Assembly (NCBI RefSeq): GCF_000813325.1
Contig: NZ_BBQE01000003.1
DNA length: 64,000 nt
Direction: 5' to 3' (one strand)
From: Sulfurospirillum cavolei
Lineage (GTDB): Bacteria > Campylobacterota > Campylobacteria > Campylobacterales > Sulfurospirillaceae
Shown: positions 9,038 through 17,391 of the stretch, piece by piece
Layout of the letters: each line of letters starts with the position of its first letter
Position numbering within the stretch: the first letter of the stretch is position 1
Program-made: the position numbers and the translations under genes
The notes under the pieces: model-generated
What the model was told of the DNA's origin: nothing
Databases searched by the model: none
What the model saw: only the letters and a program-made list of their open reading frames with translations

Positions 9038-10204
9038 TTAATCTTTACCGAACAAATCTCGGGTATAAACTTTTTCTCTTACATCTTCAAGCTCAGGCGA
9101 TAAACGATTTGAGACGATGACATCGCACATTTGTTTGAAAGCATCTAGCTCTTTAATCACACGGGAATTAAAAAACTTCTCCTCTTTTAACACAGGCTCA
9201 TACACTACCACTTCAATCCCTTTGGCTTTAATACGCTTCATGACACCTTGAATGGAAGAGGTTCTAAAATTATCACTTCCTGCTTTCATAATAAGACGGT
9301 AGATGCCTACAACGTTTGGTTTTTGTTTGATGATGGAACTCGCTATAAAATCTTTACGCGTGCTGTTGGAATCAACAATGGCACGAATAAGATTATTCGG
9401 TACTTCATTGTAGTTTGCCAAGAGTTGCTTGGTGTCTTTGGGGAGGCAGTAGCCACCGTAGCCAAAGGAAGGATTGTTGTAAAAATTGCCAATTCGTGGG
9501 TCTAAACAGACACCTTCGATGATCTCTTGGGTGCTTAGTCCATGGATTTGCGCGTACGAATCCAGCTCGTTAAAAAAAGCGACACGCATAGCAAGATAGG
9601 TATTGGCAAAGAGTTTGATGGCTTCAGCTTCCGTTGATTCGGTAAACTCAATCGCAATATCTTTTTTCAAAGCACCCTCTACGAGTAATGCTGCAAATTT
9701 TTGTGCGCGTTCGCTCTTTTCTCCCACCACAATGCGAGAAGGGTAAAGATTGTCATACAAGGCTTTACCTTCACGTAAAAATTCAGGCGCAAAAATAATA
9801 TTTTGCGTATTGAAACGTTCACGTACATTTTTGGTATACCCCACAGGGATCGTTGATTTGATGACCATCGTTGCGCTTGAATTGTAGGTTAAAATATCTT
9901 GAACAACACTCTCGATCGACGCTGTATTAAAATAATTCGTCTCAGGATCGTAGTCTGTGGGTGTTGCGATGATGATAAACTCCGCATTTTCATACGCCTC
10001 CTCTTTATCCAGCGTCGCTTTAAAGCGAAGCGGTTTTTCTCTCAAGTATTCTTCAATCTCTTTATCTTCAATCGGGGAGATCTTGGCATTGATCATCGCT
10101 ATTTTTTCAGGAACAATATCAAGGGCAACCACTTCATGATGTTGTGCGAGTAAAATACCGTTTGAAAGCCCAACATACCCTGTTCCGACGACGGTTATTT
10201 TCAC
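9038..10204 (-). CDS. ugd: UDP-glucose 6-dehydrogenase family enzyme
   Basis: A 388-residue nucleotide-sugar dehydrogenase of the short UDP-glucose dehydrogenase group. It has the NAD motif ITVVGTGYVGLSNGILL, the IIATPTDYDP loop, and the catalytic cysteine in FGYGGYCLPKDTKQL. It oxidises the C6 hydroxyl of a UDP-hexose to a carboxylate in two steps, giving a uronic acid for the surface glycan. Length and the YGGYCLPKDT motif favour UDP-glucose over GDP-mannose as substrate. It follows the tviB-like gene with no gap, so the operon carries two such dehydrogenases. Confidence 0.88.
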   Translation of the reverse strand: MKITVVGTGYVGLSNGILLAQHHEVVALDIVPEKIAMINAKISPIEDKEIEEYLREKPLRFKATLDKEEAYENAEFIIIATPTDYDPETNYFNTASIESVVQDILTYNSSATMVIKSTIPVGYTKNVRERFNTQNIIFAPEFLREGKALYDNLYPSRIVVGEKSERAQKFAALLVEGALKKDIAIEFTESTEAEAIKLFANTYLAMRVAFFNELDSYAQIHGLSTQEIIEGVCLDPRIGNFYNNPSFGYGGYCLPKDTKQLLANYNEVPNNLIRAIVDSNSTRKDFIASSIIKQKPNVVGIYRLIMKAGSDNFRTSSIQGVMKRIKAKGIEVVVYEPVLKEEKFFNSRVIKELDAFKQMCDVIVSNRLSPELEDVREKVYTRDLFGKD

Positions 10205-11464
10205 TTACAATCTCCACGTCGGATTTTTGAGGATGCCTTTGACGTCGATTAAGACGTTACTGAGGCGTCGGTACTCCGACTCGGGCACTGTCACAAACGC
10301 TTGGTGACCTACGGCAACGACGATGGCGTCGTATTTTTTATCGTTTTCAAACGGATCGGCAATCAAATCGTAGCCGTAATGTAACTTTGCTTCGGCCGGA
10401 TCGACCCACGGATCGTAAACATCGACGTTGCATTTGAACGTTTTTAACTCTTCGATAATATCGACGACCTTGGTATTGCGAATGTCCGGACAATTTTCTT
10501 TAAAGGTCAAGCCCAAAATAAGCACGTTGGCATCTTTAATTTTCGTATCGTGTTCGATCATCAGCTTAATCGTTTTATCGGCGACGTATTTTCCCATGCT
10601 GTTGTTGATTTGGCGCGCGCCGAGAATGAGATTGGGTTTATAGCCTAACTCTTCGGCTTTGTACGTTAAATAATACGGATCGACCCCGATGCAATGTCCG
10701 CCGACAAGCCCCGGTTTGAGCTTAATAAAATTCCATTTCGTCGCGGCGGCTTCTAAGACTTCATTGGTATCGATTCCCATCGTATTAAAAATAAGCGCTA
10801 ATTCGTTGATCAGCCCGATATTCACGTCTCGTTGAGTGTTTTCGATGACTTTACTCGCTTCGGCGACTTTTATGGAAGAGGCTTTATGCGTTCCGGCGAC
10901 GATAATGCTACGGTAAAGCGCATCGACTTTTTCGGCAACTTCGGGCGTAGAACCCGAAGTCACTTTTAAAATATGCTTAACCGTATGCGTTTTATCGCCC
11001 GGATTGATACGCTCGGGCGAATAACCCGCAAAAAAGTCGCGATTGAACGTTAAGCCCGAAACCTCTTCGAGAACGGGCACGCAAACCTCTTCGGTCACGC
11101 CCGGATACACCGTGCTTTCGTAAATAACGATGTCGCCTTTTTTCAAAACTTTTCCCACGCTTTGACTGGCTTTAATCAGAGGCGTTAAATCGGGACGATT
11201 GCTCGCGTCGATCGGCGTAGGAACCGTAACGATAAAAATCGTACACGAACGCATATCTTCCAGATTCGTGCTGAAGCTGATGCCGCAACGTAACGCCTCT
11301 TTGAGCTCGTCGCTTGTGAGTTCTAAGGTACGATCGTACCCTTGAGAAAGTTCGTCGATACGTGCTTGAAAAATATCGAAGCCGACGACGGGGTATTTCT
11401 TAGCAAACTCTGCGGCTAAGGGAAGCCCGACGTAACCCAGACCGATGATTGCAATTTTATCCAT
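10205..11464 (-). CDS. tviB: UDP-N-acetylhexosamine 6-dehydrogenase, TviB/WbpO-like
   Basis: A 419-residue nucleotide-sugar dehydrogenase of the second, longer type. It has KIAIIGLGYVGLPLAAEFA, IFIVTVPTPIDASNRPDL and the catalytic cysteine in LVGGHCIGVDPYYLTYKA. The last block is the signature of the TviB/WbpO/CapL group acting on UDP-GlcNAc or UDP-GalNAc. The ATG at 11464 sits eight bases after AAAGG; the GTG at 11470 would be too close to it. Codons are noticeably richer in CG-ending triplets than in ugd next door, which suggests a different history. Confidence 0.88.
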   Translation of the reverse strand: MDKIAIIGLGYVGLPLAAEFAKKYPVVGFDIFQARIDELSQGYDRTLELTSDELKEALRCGISFSTNLEDMRSCTIFIVTVPTPIDASNRPDLTPLIKASQSVGKVLKKGDIVIYESTVYPGVTEEVCVPVLEEVSGLTFNRDFFAGYSPERINPGDKTHTVKHILKVTSGSTPEVAEKVDALYRSIIVAGTHKASSIKVAEASKVIENTQRDVNIGLINELALIFNTMGIDTNEVLEAAATKWNFIKLKPGLVGGHCIGVDPYYLTYKAEELGYKPNLILGARQINNSMGKYVADKTIKLMIEHDTKIKDANVLILGLTFKENCPDIRNTKVVDIIEELKTFKCNVDVYDPWVDPAEAKLHYGYDLIADPFENDKKYDAIVVAVGHQAFVTVPESEYRRLSNVLIDVKGILKNPTWRL

Positions 11465-11476
11465 AACCACTACCTT

Positions 11477-12295
11477 TTAAATCTCTTCTTTGATTCTCAC
11501 GTACACGGGGAAACGCGGTTTTTGATTGGACGTCGTCTCTTTGTATTTGTACGTAATTTTTGTTCCGATCGCCGGAGGATTTTTTCGCTCTTCGTCGCTA
11601 AAACCCGAACCGATATCGAAGCGAACGCCTTCGTCGTTTTGACATGTCAGCGAGCCTAAAACTTTTTTGTATTTTCCCTCGCCCGGATGTAGTGCCGTGA
11701 CGACGCATTCGGCGTCGTAAAAACGTTTCACTTTCAAGGCGTTCGGATCGCGTTTGGCAACGTATTTGGCATCGGGGTTGCGAACGACGACACCCTCGCC
11801 GCCGCCTTGTTCAACCTCGCTTAGAAAACGTTGCAAATCGTCGTTGTCTTTACATGTCACTTGTTTTGCGATGTGAAGATAATCGGCTTGATTCAGTTTG
11901 AGATAATACTCAAGCTTGACCAAACGCTGCACCAAACCGCCGCTTTCCAAAGGAACGTCAAACGCGTAAAAAGCGATCTCCTTCCATCCTTCGTGCGGTT
12001 CTTGTTTTTTGACGATCGAGACGATTTTCGAAAATTCTCCGCGCTTGCTCCACAACTCTCCGTCCACCGCAAAAGACGGAAATCCTTCGGTAAACCACGT
12101 CGGAGCCGCAAAAACGACGCCGCCGCGCGAAATCAACTTTTGTCCGTCCCAATAAGCGCGTACGCCGTCCATTTTCTCGCTCATTAACCAGCCTGAAACG
12201 TTTTGGTCTTTCCACTCTTCCAAAAGCATCAAATCCGGCTTAGCGGCAAAACAAAAACAAAGCGATACGAAACAGATAAAAACAACCTTACGCAT
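11477..12295 (-). CDS. ligE: Secreted ATP-dependent DNA ligase, LigE type
   Basis: A 272-residue protein. A hydrophobic N-terminus (VVFICFVSLCFCFA) ending in a signal-peptidase-like region precedes a minimal ATP-dependent DNA ligase. The nucleotidyl lysine is K41 in SEKMDGVRAYWDG, followed by DGELW and by motif-like EGVVVRNPDAKY and ALKVKRFYDAECVV. A short OB domain ends the protein. LigE ligases are periplasmic in several naturally competent proteobacteria and are thought to act on incoming or extracellular DNA. It lies oddly within a sugar-nucleotide operon. The start ATG has AAGAG five bases upstream. Sites TGACATGTCA (11640) and TTACATGTCA (11850) lie inside it. Confidence 0.88.
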   Translation of the reverse strand: MRKVVFICFVSLCFCFAAKPDLMLLEEWKDQNVSGWLMSEKMDGVRAYWDGQKLISRGGVVFAAPTWFTEGFPSFAVDGELWSKRGEFSKIVSIVKKQEPHEGWKEIAFYAFDVPLESGGLVQRLVKLEYYLKLNQADYLHIAKQVTCKDNDDLQRFLSEVEQGGGEGVVVRNPDAKYVAKRDPNALKVKRFYDAECVVTALHPGEGKYKKVLGSLTCQNDEGVRFDIGSGFSDEERKNPPAIGTKITYKYKETTSNQKPRFPVYVRIKEEI

Positions 12296-12303
12296 CGACA
12301 CTC

Positions 12304-13680
12304 TTAATGCGATGCCAACATCTCTTTTGCCTGCGCAATCAACGCATTGAGCTTTTGCTCGTAGAGTTTGGCATGCGCTTGCACGGTCGATTCAAAACGC
12401 GTCACCAGTACGGGTGTCGTATTGCTAGCTCTGACCAAACCCCAACCGTCGCTAAAAATCACCCTAACGCCGTCGACGTCGACGATCTCTTTAATCGCCG
12501 GAAAATCTTTGGGAGGATTTTTTAAGAGCTCTTTGACTTTTTCGACCAATGGAAATTTGTCGTTTTCGTTGGTTTCGACTTTAAGTTCTTCGGTCGAATA
12601 AACGACCGGTAGCTTTGCAATCTCCGCGTCGACGTCAAGACCGTTTTTCACCAATTCGATCATACGAAGGGTCGCGTAAATAGCGTCGTCGTAACCGAAA
12701 TAGCGGTCGTTGAAGAAAAGATGCCCGCTCACTTCCGCCGCAAAATCCGCACCCGTTTTGGCGATCATCACTTTAAGGTTACTGTGTCCCGTTTTGTACA
12801 TAATCGCTTTGCCTCTGGCGTTGATGTCGTCGTACATGATTTGCGAGCATTTGACCTCGCCGATCACGGTCGGATTTTTCATCGCACGGGAGAACAAAAT
12901 CGCCATAATGTCGCCCTTGACGTTATTTTTCTTCGTGAGAAACGCGATTCTATCGGCATCGCCGTCGTAAGCAAAGCCTAGAGAAAATTCGCCCTCAAGC
13001 TCTTTTTTAATGTCTTTAAGGTTTTTTTCCACCGTAGGGTCTGGATGATGGTTCGGGAAAGTACCGTCGGGGTCTGTGAACAAACCTTTACATGTAAAGT
13101 TTAAACCTTTGAAAATATCCTGTACGACAACCCCCGCAACGCCGTTACCGCAGTCGTAGACAAACGGCGTGCTAAAGCCTTTGAGATGGTCGAACTCTTG
13201 AATCATATAAGCGATATAACGCTCTTTGGCGTTGATAAACGTCGAGCTAAGATCGTCTTCGATCTCCATCTCGTAATTGCGCATAATTTCAGCACCCAAA
13301 GCATAAATATCTTCGCCGAAGAAAGGCTTTTTATCGATCGTCACTTTAAAGCCGTTATATTCGCTCGGGTTGTGAGACCCCGTGATCATAATAGACGCGT
13401 TAGGCGTGAGCCCCTCAAACGTTTGAAAATTGCTAAAGTAGTTCACGGGCGTCGCCACGAGTCCCATATTGAGCACTTTACATCCCGCTTTATTTAAACC
13501 GCTGGTCAGATTATCGCATAAAACAGGCGAATGGCTTCGTGCGTCGTAGCCGATCGAAACGACGTTTCCGACCTCTAAAATGCGTTTGCCCAAAAAGTAG
13601 CCGATCAGTTTAACCGTCTGCTCGTTCAGTTCGTTTGGATAAATACCCCTGATGTCATATTCCCTAAAAATCGTCTTCAT
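12304..13680 (-). CDS. manB: Phosphomannomutase/phosphoglucomutase
   Basis: A 458-residue alpha-D-phosphohexomutase converting mannose 6-phosphate to mannose 1-phosphate, and probably glucose phosphates too. MKTIFREYDIRGIYPNEL at the start, the phosphoserine loop MITGSHNPSEYNGFK, the metal loop AYDGDADRIAFL and the sugar loop EVSGHLFFND identify it as an AlgC-like enzyme. It feeds ManC at 7.7-9.0 kb. Its start overlaps the exonuclease stop by ATGA. A TTACATGTAA lies inside the gene at 13088-13097. Confidence 0.95.
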   Translation of the reverse strand: MKTIFREYDIRGIYPNELNEQTVKLIGYFLGKRILEVGNVVSIGYDARSHSPVLCDNLTSGLNKAGCKVLNMGLVATPVNYFSNFQTFEGLTPNASIMITGSHNPSEYNGFKVTIDKKPFFGEDIYALGAEIMRNYEMEIEDDLSSTFINAKERYIAYMIQEFDHLKGFSTPFVYDCGNGVAGVVVQDIFKGLNFTCKGLFTDPDGTFPNHHPDPTVEKNLKDIKKELEGEFSLGFAYDGDADRIAFLTKKNNVKGDIMAILFSRAMKNPTVIGEVKCSQIMYDDINARGKAIMYKTGHSNLKVMIAKTGADFAAEVSGHLFFNDRYFGYDDAIYATLRMIELVKNGLDVDAEIAKLPVVYSTEELKVETNENDKFPLVEKVKELLKNPPKDFPAIKEIVDVDGVRVIFSDGWGLVRASNTTPVLVTRFESTVQAHAKLYEQKLNALIAQAKEMLASH

Positions 13681-14465
13681 CGATGTTCCTTGTACAATTC
13701 TTCTTCAATGGCTATGCCGAACACGTCGGTATAGGATTTGTCGTGTTTTAAATTTTCCTGCATTGTAACCAATGCGCGCTGATAATCTTCTATAATGAGA
13801 TTGCCTTTTAAAAGCTCGTATTTTAAAAAAAGCCAATAGGTATTGAGTACGTCGCTTTCGCAATACTCTTTGATTTTGCCGATTTCCCCCGCGTAATAAA
13901 GCTCCATCACTTGGTCGCCGTGGACGTCGTATTTTCCCGGAAGTCCCGCCATCGCGCAAACATGATCGAGTTTGAGTCCTCGAACCGCGCCGAATTCGCA
14001 CAAATGATCCATCACGTCCACGTGAAAGCGATCCGAATAGCGTGCGCGGTAATTTTCCCATTTATTTTTGTTTAACTCTTTGTTTTCCGCTTCAAAATAC
14101 GCACTACATGTCAGGTTGTATTGCATCGCGCGAAGCATCAAAAGCGGCATATCGAAACTCCGTCCGTTAAAGCTGACCAATTTAGGATTTTTTTGGTTGA
14201 TAAAATGGAGGAAATTTTTGATCATTTCATGCTCGTTTGCACCCTCGATGCTACTGACTTTTCGGAACATTCCGAAATCATCGGCAATCACCGCGGAAAC
14301 GGCGACGATCTTGTGAAAAGGAAGCGGCAGAAACGAACTTCCGCTTTTTTCTTCTTGCTCTTTCATCGCTAACATCGAGACGCTATAGTCGTCTCCTTCG
14401 TAGCCTAAAACGTTTCGAATCAGCGCGGCATCGGGAATCGTCTCTATGTCGAAGACGCAGATCAT
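13677..14465 (-). CDS. Predicted 3'-5' exonuclease, PolB-exo related
   Basis: A 262-residue protein with FDIETIPDA at the N-terminus (DxE metal ligands), LVSFNGRSFDMPLLMLRAM at about 115-133 and YCESDVLNTYWLF near 205. These correspond to the Exo I, II and III motifs of DnaQ-like nucleases in the DNA_pol_B_exo2 group. It probably trims single-stranded DNA, but its cellular role is not known. It is the first gene of the long minus-strand operon, so transcription of the glycan genes should start in the short gap before lpxL. Possible overlap in function with the nearby DNA ligase is only a guess. Confidence 0.82.
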   Translation of the reverse strand: MICVFDIETIPDAALIRNVLGYEGDDYSVSMLAMKEQEEKSGSSFLPLPFHKIVAVSAVIADDFGMFRKVSSIEGANEHEMIKNFLHFINQKNPKLVSFNGRSFDMPLLMLRAMQYNLTCSAYFEAENKELNKNKWENYRARYSDRFHVDVMDHLCEFGAVRGLKLDHVCAMAGLPGKYDVHGDQVMELYYAGEIGKIKEYCESDVLNTYWLFLKYELLKGNLIIEDYQRALVTMQENLKHDKSYTDVFGIAIEEELYKEHR

Positions 14466-14489
14466 TAAGTCTCTCCTTGGCTCGTTTTA

Positions 14490-14503
14490 GCTAAAATTTT
14501 AGC
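14490..14503. promoter_or_regulatory. 14-bp perfect palindrome in divergent intergenic gap
   Basis: GCTAAAATTTTAGC is a perfect palindrome in the 63-base gap between the two divergent glycan clusters (exonuclease to the left, lpxL to the right). Its place suits an operator or overlapping promoters serving both directions. No clear -35 element is seen. No known regulator is recognised. Confidence 0.4.
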
Positions 14504-14528
14504 CTAATTTTACTATGAAAGTGATGAG

Positions 14529-15419
14529 ATGCGAATTTACGTGGAATACGCCGTCGTTAAAAGTGTGCTCTTTTTAGCCAAGCTGCTTCCTATCCGTGTG
14601 ATTTACCGTTTGTTCGGAGTGCTTGCAGCGCTCTTTTTCAGGCTTGATCGTCGTAGACGTTCGCTAACGCTTAAAAACCTCGCGTTGGCATTTCCGGAGA
14701 TGGAAGCCTCCTCCCGTTTAGCGTTGGCAAAAAAAGCATATGCCAGTGTCGGCACGACGCTTGCGGAAGTTTTACTAATGTACCATCGCCGTTTCGATAT
14801 CGATGCGGCCGTCGAAAACCTCGACGAAGCGCTTGAGGAAATCCACGCACGTTTTTCCGATAATCGTAAAGGCATTTTACTCCTAACCGCTCATTTCGGG
14901 AATTGGGAACTATTAGCCCATTTTCTAGCCAAACACGGTTATCCGATGGTCGTCATCGGTCGAAGCGGCAACAACCGTTTGATCGAACAATATATTACCG
15001 CACCGTTTCGAAGCCTCTACGGAAATGCGCTCGCCAACAAAAGCCAAGCGATAAACGCCATTTTACGCACGTTAAAAAACAAAGGTATCGCCGGTATGTT
15101 GATCGACCAAAAAGCAAGCGGTGCCAATAGCATCCAAGCCTCTTTTTTCGGACATCCCGCCGATACCGTAAGTTCCACCGCGCTCTTAAAACGACGCTAC
15201 GATCCGCCCGTCATACCGCTTTTTATGGCACGTCAAGCAAGCGGTCGCTACCGACTGATCATCGGTCGCGACGCCGAACTTTCTTTGAGCGAAGCGTGGG
15301 ATGAAACGGAAAAAATCGCACGCTTAACCCAACACTACAACGATATTATCGAAGCAGTCGTGAGGGAGTATCCCGAACAGTGGTTTTGGATGCACAATCG
15401 CTGGAGGATTCGCCCGTGA
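14529..15419 (+). CDS. lpxL: Lipid A late acyltransferase
   Basis: A 296-residue LpxL/HtrB-family acyltransferase with one N-terminal hydrophobic segment. The catalytic motif LLLTAHFGNWELLAHFL (HxxxxE) is near residue 120. MLIDQKASGANSIQ and FFGHPADTVSSTALLKRR form the substrate region, and the protein ends EQWFWMHNRWR. It adds a secondary acyl chain to Kdo-lipid A at the inner face of the inner membrane. It is the first gene of an eight-gene LPS-core run, and its stop overlaps the next start (GTGA). The exact acyl position is unknown. Confidence 0.92.
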   Translation: MRIYVEYAVVKSVLFLAKLLPIRVIYRLFGVLAALFFRLDRRRRSLTLKNLALAFPEMEASSRLALAKKAYASVGTTLAEVLLMYHRRFDIDAAVENLDEALEEIHARFSDNRKGILLLTAHFGNWELLAHFLAKHGYPMVVIGRSGNNRLIEQYITAPFRSLYGNALANKSQAINAILRTLKNKGIAGMLIDQKASGANSIQASFFGHPADTVSSTALLKRRYDPPVIPLFMARQASGRYRLIIGRDAELSLSEAWDETEKIARLTQHYNDIIEAVVREYPEQWFWMHNRWRIRP

Positions 15420-16309
15420 GGATTCTCATTTTAAGCGACTCCCGAAAAGGGCATCTCAACCAATCCGTCGCATTTGCCGAATACCTTGAAGCGCATTACG
15501 ATATTCTTCCCGTTGCCTTTACATGTCGCACGTTGAAACTGCTCTCGTACGTGCTTGATTTTTTCAAAATTTACACGCTTTGGCTTTTTAAAAATCTTGA
15601 GCCGCTTCATCAAACCTACGATCTGATCGTCTCGGCAGGCTCTGGGACCTATTATGCGAACAAAACGCTTGCGCGCGCCCTCAACATTAAGTCCGTCACG
15701 ATGATGCTTCCGCAAGGTTACCGTTACGACTTCGATCTTATTTTTGCACAAGAGCACGATCATCCGCCACGACGGACGAACATTGTCGTGCTCCCGGCAA
15801 ATTTTAGCCGTCCAAGGCCGCAAGGGCTGTTCACGCCGAAAGCTCCGTCTGTAGGTATCGTTATCGGCGGGGACAACGCTCTTTTGAAAATGGATAAAGA
15901 GCGTCTCAAAAACCAACTCGACGCTATCTTTCAACGCTTTCAAGGCTACGAAATCGCGCTAACGACATCCCCTCGAACCTCCAAAAAGATCGAAGCCTTA
16001 GTCGAACGTTATCCCTTTGCCTACCGCGTCATTTTTTCCCAAACACCCATCAACCCTATCGCCGATTTTTTGGAGCATTGCGAAGTCGTGTTTATCACGA
16101 TCGACTCCACGTCGATGATTAGCGAAGCGATCGGTTACGGTACGTCTTGCGTTGAAGTGTTGCCGCTGAACGCAGTGAAAAACACTAAATTTTTTGCCAT
16201 GGCAAAGACCCTTGAGCAAGAAGGATACCTCCACCTGTTTGACGGAACGGTAGCACGCTGCAACCGTAAAATCGACTTTAAACGCTACGCGCAGGAGATC
16301 GGTAGATGA
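15416..16309 (+). CDS. ELM1-like protein in LPS core cluster
   Basis: A 297-residue protein from GTG 15416, whose codon overlaps the lpxL stop TGA. The start RILILSDSRKGHLNQSVAF and the later SPRTSKK, VFITIDSTSMISEAI and AKTLEQEGYL segments match the bacterial proteins related to mitochondrial fission ELM1 (COG3660). These have a GT-B-like fold and are commonly found beside LPS genes, with no proven reaction. An in-frame ATG at 15380 lies inside lpxL and is not needed. TTTACATGTCG at 15519 codes Phe-Thr-Cys-Arg. Confidence 0.78.
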   Translation: MRILILSDSRKGHLNQSVAFAEYLEAHYDILPVAFTCRTLKLLSYVLDFFKIYTLWLFKNLEPLHQTYDLIVSAGSGTYYANKTLARALNIKSVTMMLPQGYRYDFDLIFAQEHDHPPRRTNIVVLPANFSRPRPQGLFTPKAPSVGIVIGGDNALLKMDKERLKNQLDAIFQRFQGYEIALTTSPRTSKKIEALVERYPFAYRVIFSQTPINPIADFLEHCEVVFITIDSTSMISEAIGYGTSCVEVLPLNAVKNTKFFAMAKTLEQEGYLHLFDGTVARCNRKIDFKRYAQEIGR

Positions 16310-17391
16310 AAATCGTCCAACTGCTTCCCGAACTCAACGAAGGCGGCGTGGAACGCGGCGTCGTCGAACTCTCACGCGAATTGATCAAACGCGGATTTGA
16401 AAGCGTCGTCATCAGCAACGGCGGTCGTTTGGTCGAGCGATTAGAGCGTGAAGGAAGCGTACATGTCAAAGTCGACGTCTGCTCGAAAAACCCCTTCAGT
16501 GCACCGTGGCGCATCTTTGTGTTGTACCGTACCCTGAAAAAAATACGCCCCGATCTTTTACATGTCAGAAGCCGCGTACCGGCGTGGATGGTCTTTTTCG
16601 CCAATCGCTTTTTACGCCTTCCCGTCGTCTCAACCGTTCACGGCTTTAACTCCGTCGGATTTTACAGTTCGATCATGACCAAAACCGATCACGTGATTTG
16701 CGTTAGCGGCGCGATCAAAGACTTTATTCAAACACACTACGGCGTTCCCGATGAAAAAATAAGCGTCATCCCGAGGGGTATCGATCTTACGGTTTTTAAT
16801 CCTTCAACGATCGATCGATCGTTTATCGAAGCGTTTCAAACGCGCTTTGGCCTTCACGATCGCTTCGTCGTCTCGACGGTCGGACGCATTACGCAACTCA
16901 AAGATCTGGAAACGTTTATCCGAGCCGTTGCGATTCTTAAAAAAGAGATTCCCAACATCGTCGGACTCGTTATCGGAGGTATCCGCGAAGATAAACACGC
17001 CTATGCCGCGTCACTTCAGGCTCTTTGTGCATCGCTGGAACTTGACGATACGGTGTTGTTTTGCGGAAGCTCCAATAACGTAGCGGAAATTTACGCCCTA
17101 AGCGACGTTACGCTCAGCTGCTCCAAAAAACCCGAAAGTTTCGGAAGAAGCGTCGCCGAAGCGATCGCCATGAACACGCCGGTCGTCGCCACGCGTCACG
17201 GCGGCGTTTTAGACATCATTCAAGAAGGCGTAAACGGCTACTTTTCCGCCATCGAAGACGCGCAGGATTTGGCGCAAAAAATTACACAAGCAAAAGAGTT
17301 AAGCTTTGATGGGTATACTTACGTGAAATGCCATTTTTCGTTAGATCAAATGGTCGAAAAAACAATAGGTGTCTATCAGAAACGACTATGA
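16306..17391 (+). CDS. GT4-family glycosyltransferase, LPS core
   Basis: A 361-residue GT-B enzyme. The N-terminal MKIVQLLPELNEGGVERGVV with the glycine-rich loop accepts the lipid substrate. The C-terminal half carries VSTVGRITQLKDLETFI (about 190-207) and KPESFGRSVAEAIAMNTPVV, whose two glutamates form the EX7E donor-binding motif. It is close to WaaG/RfaG-like hexosyl transferases by position and architecture. Its start overlaps the previous stop by four bases (ATGA). The sugar is not assigned. Two ACATGT sites (16461, 16560) lie inside. Confidence 0.85.
   Translation: MKIVQLLPELNEGGVERGVVELSRELIKRGFESVVISNGGRLVERLEREGSVHVKVDVCSKNPFSAPWRIFVLYRTLKKIRPDLLHVRSRVPAWMVFFANRFLRLPVVSTVHGFNSVGFYSSIMTKTDHVICVSGAIKDFIQTHYGVPDEKISVIPRGIDLTVFNPSTIDRSFIEAFQTRFGLHDRFVVSTVGRITQLKDLETFIRAVAILKKEIPNIVGLVIGGIREDKHAYAASLQALCASLELDDTVLFCGSSNNVAEIYALSDVTLSCSKKPESFGRSVAEAIAMNTPVVATRHGGVLDIIQEGVNGYFSAIEDAQDLAQKITQAKELSFDGYTYVKCHFSLDQMVEKTIGVYQKRL

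Noticed and set aside
15431..15943. 170-codon minus-strand frame inside the ELM1-like gene
   Set aside because: Contained in a real gene on the other strand, no ribosome-binding site, no motif.
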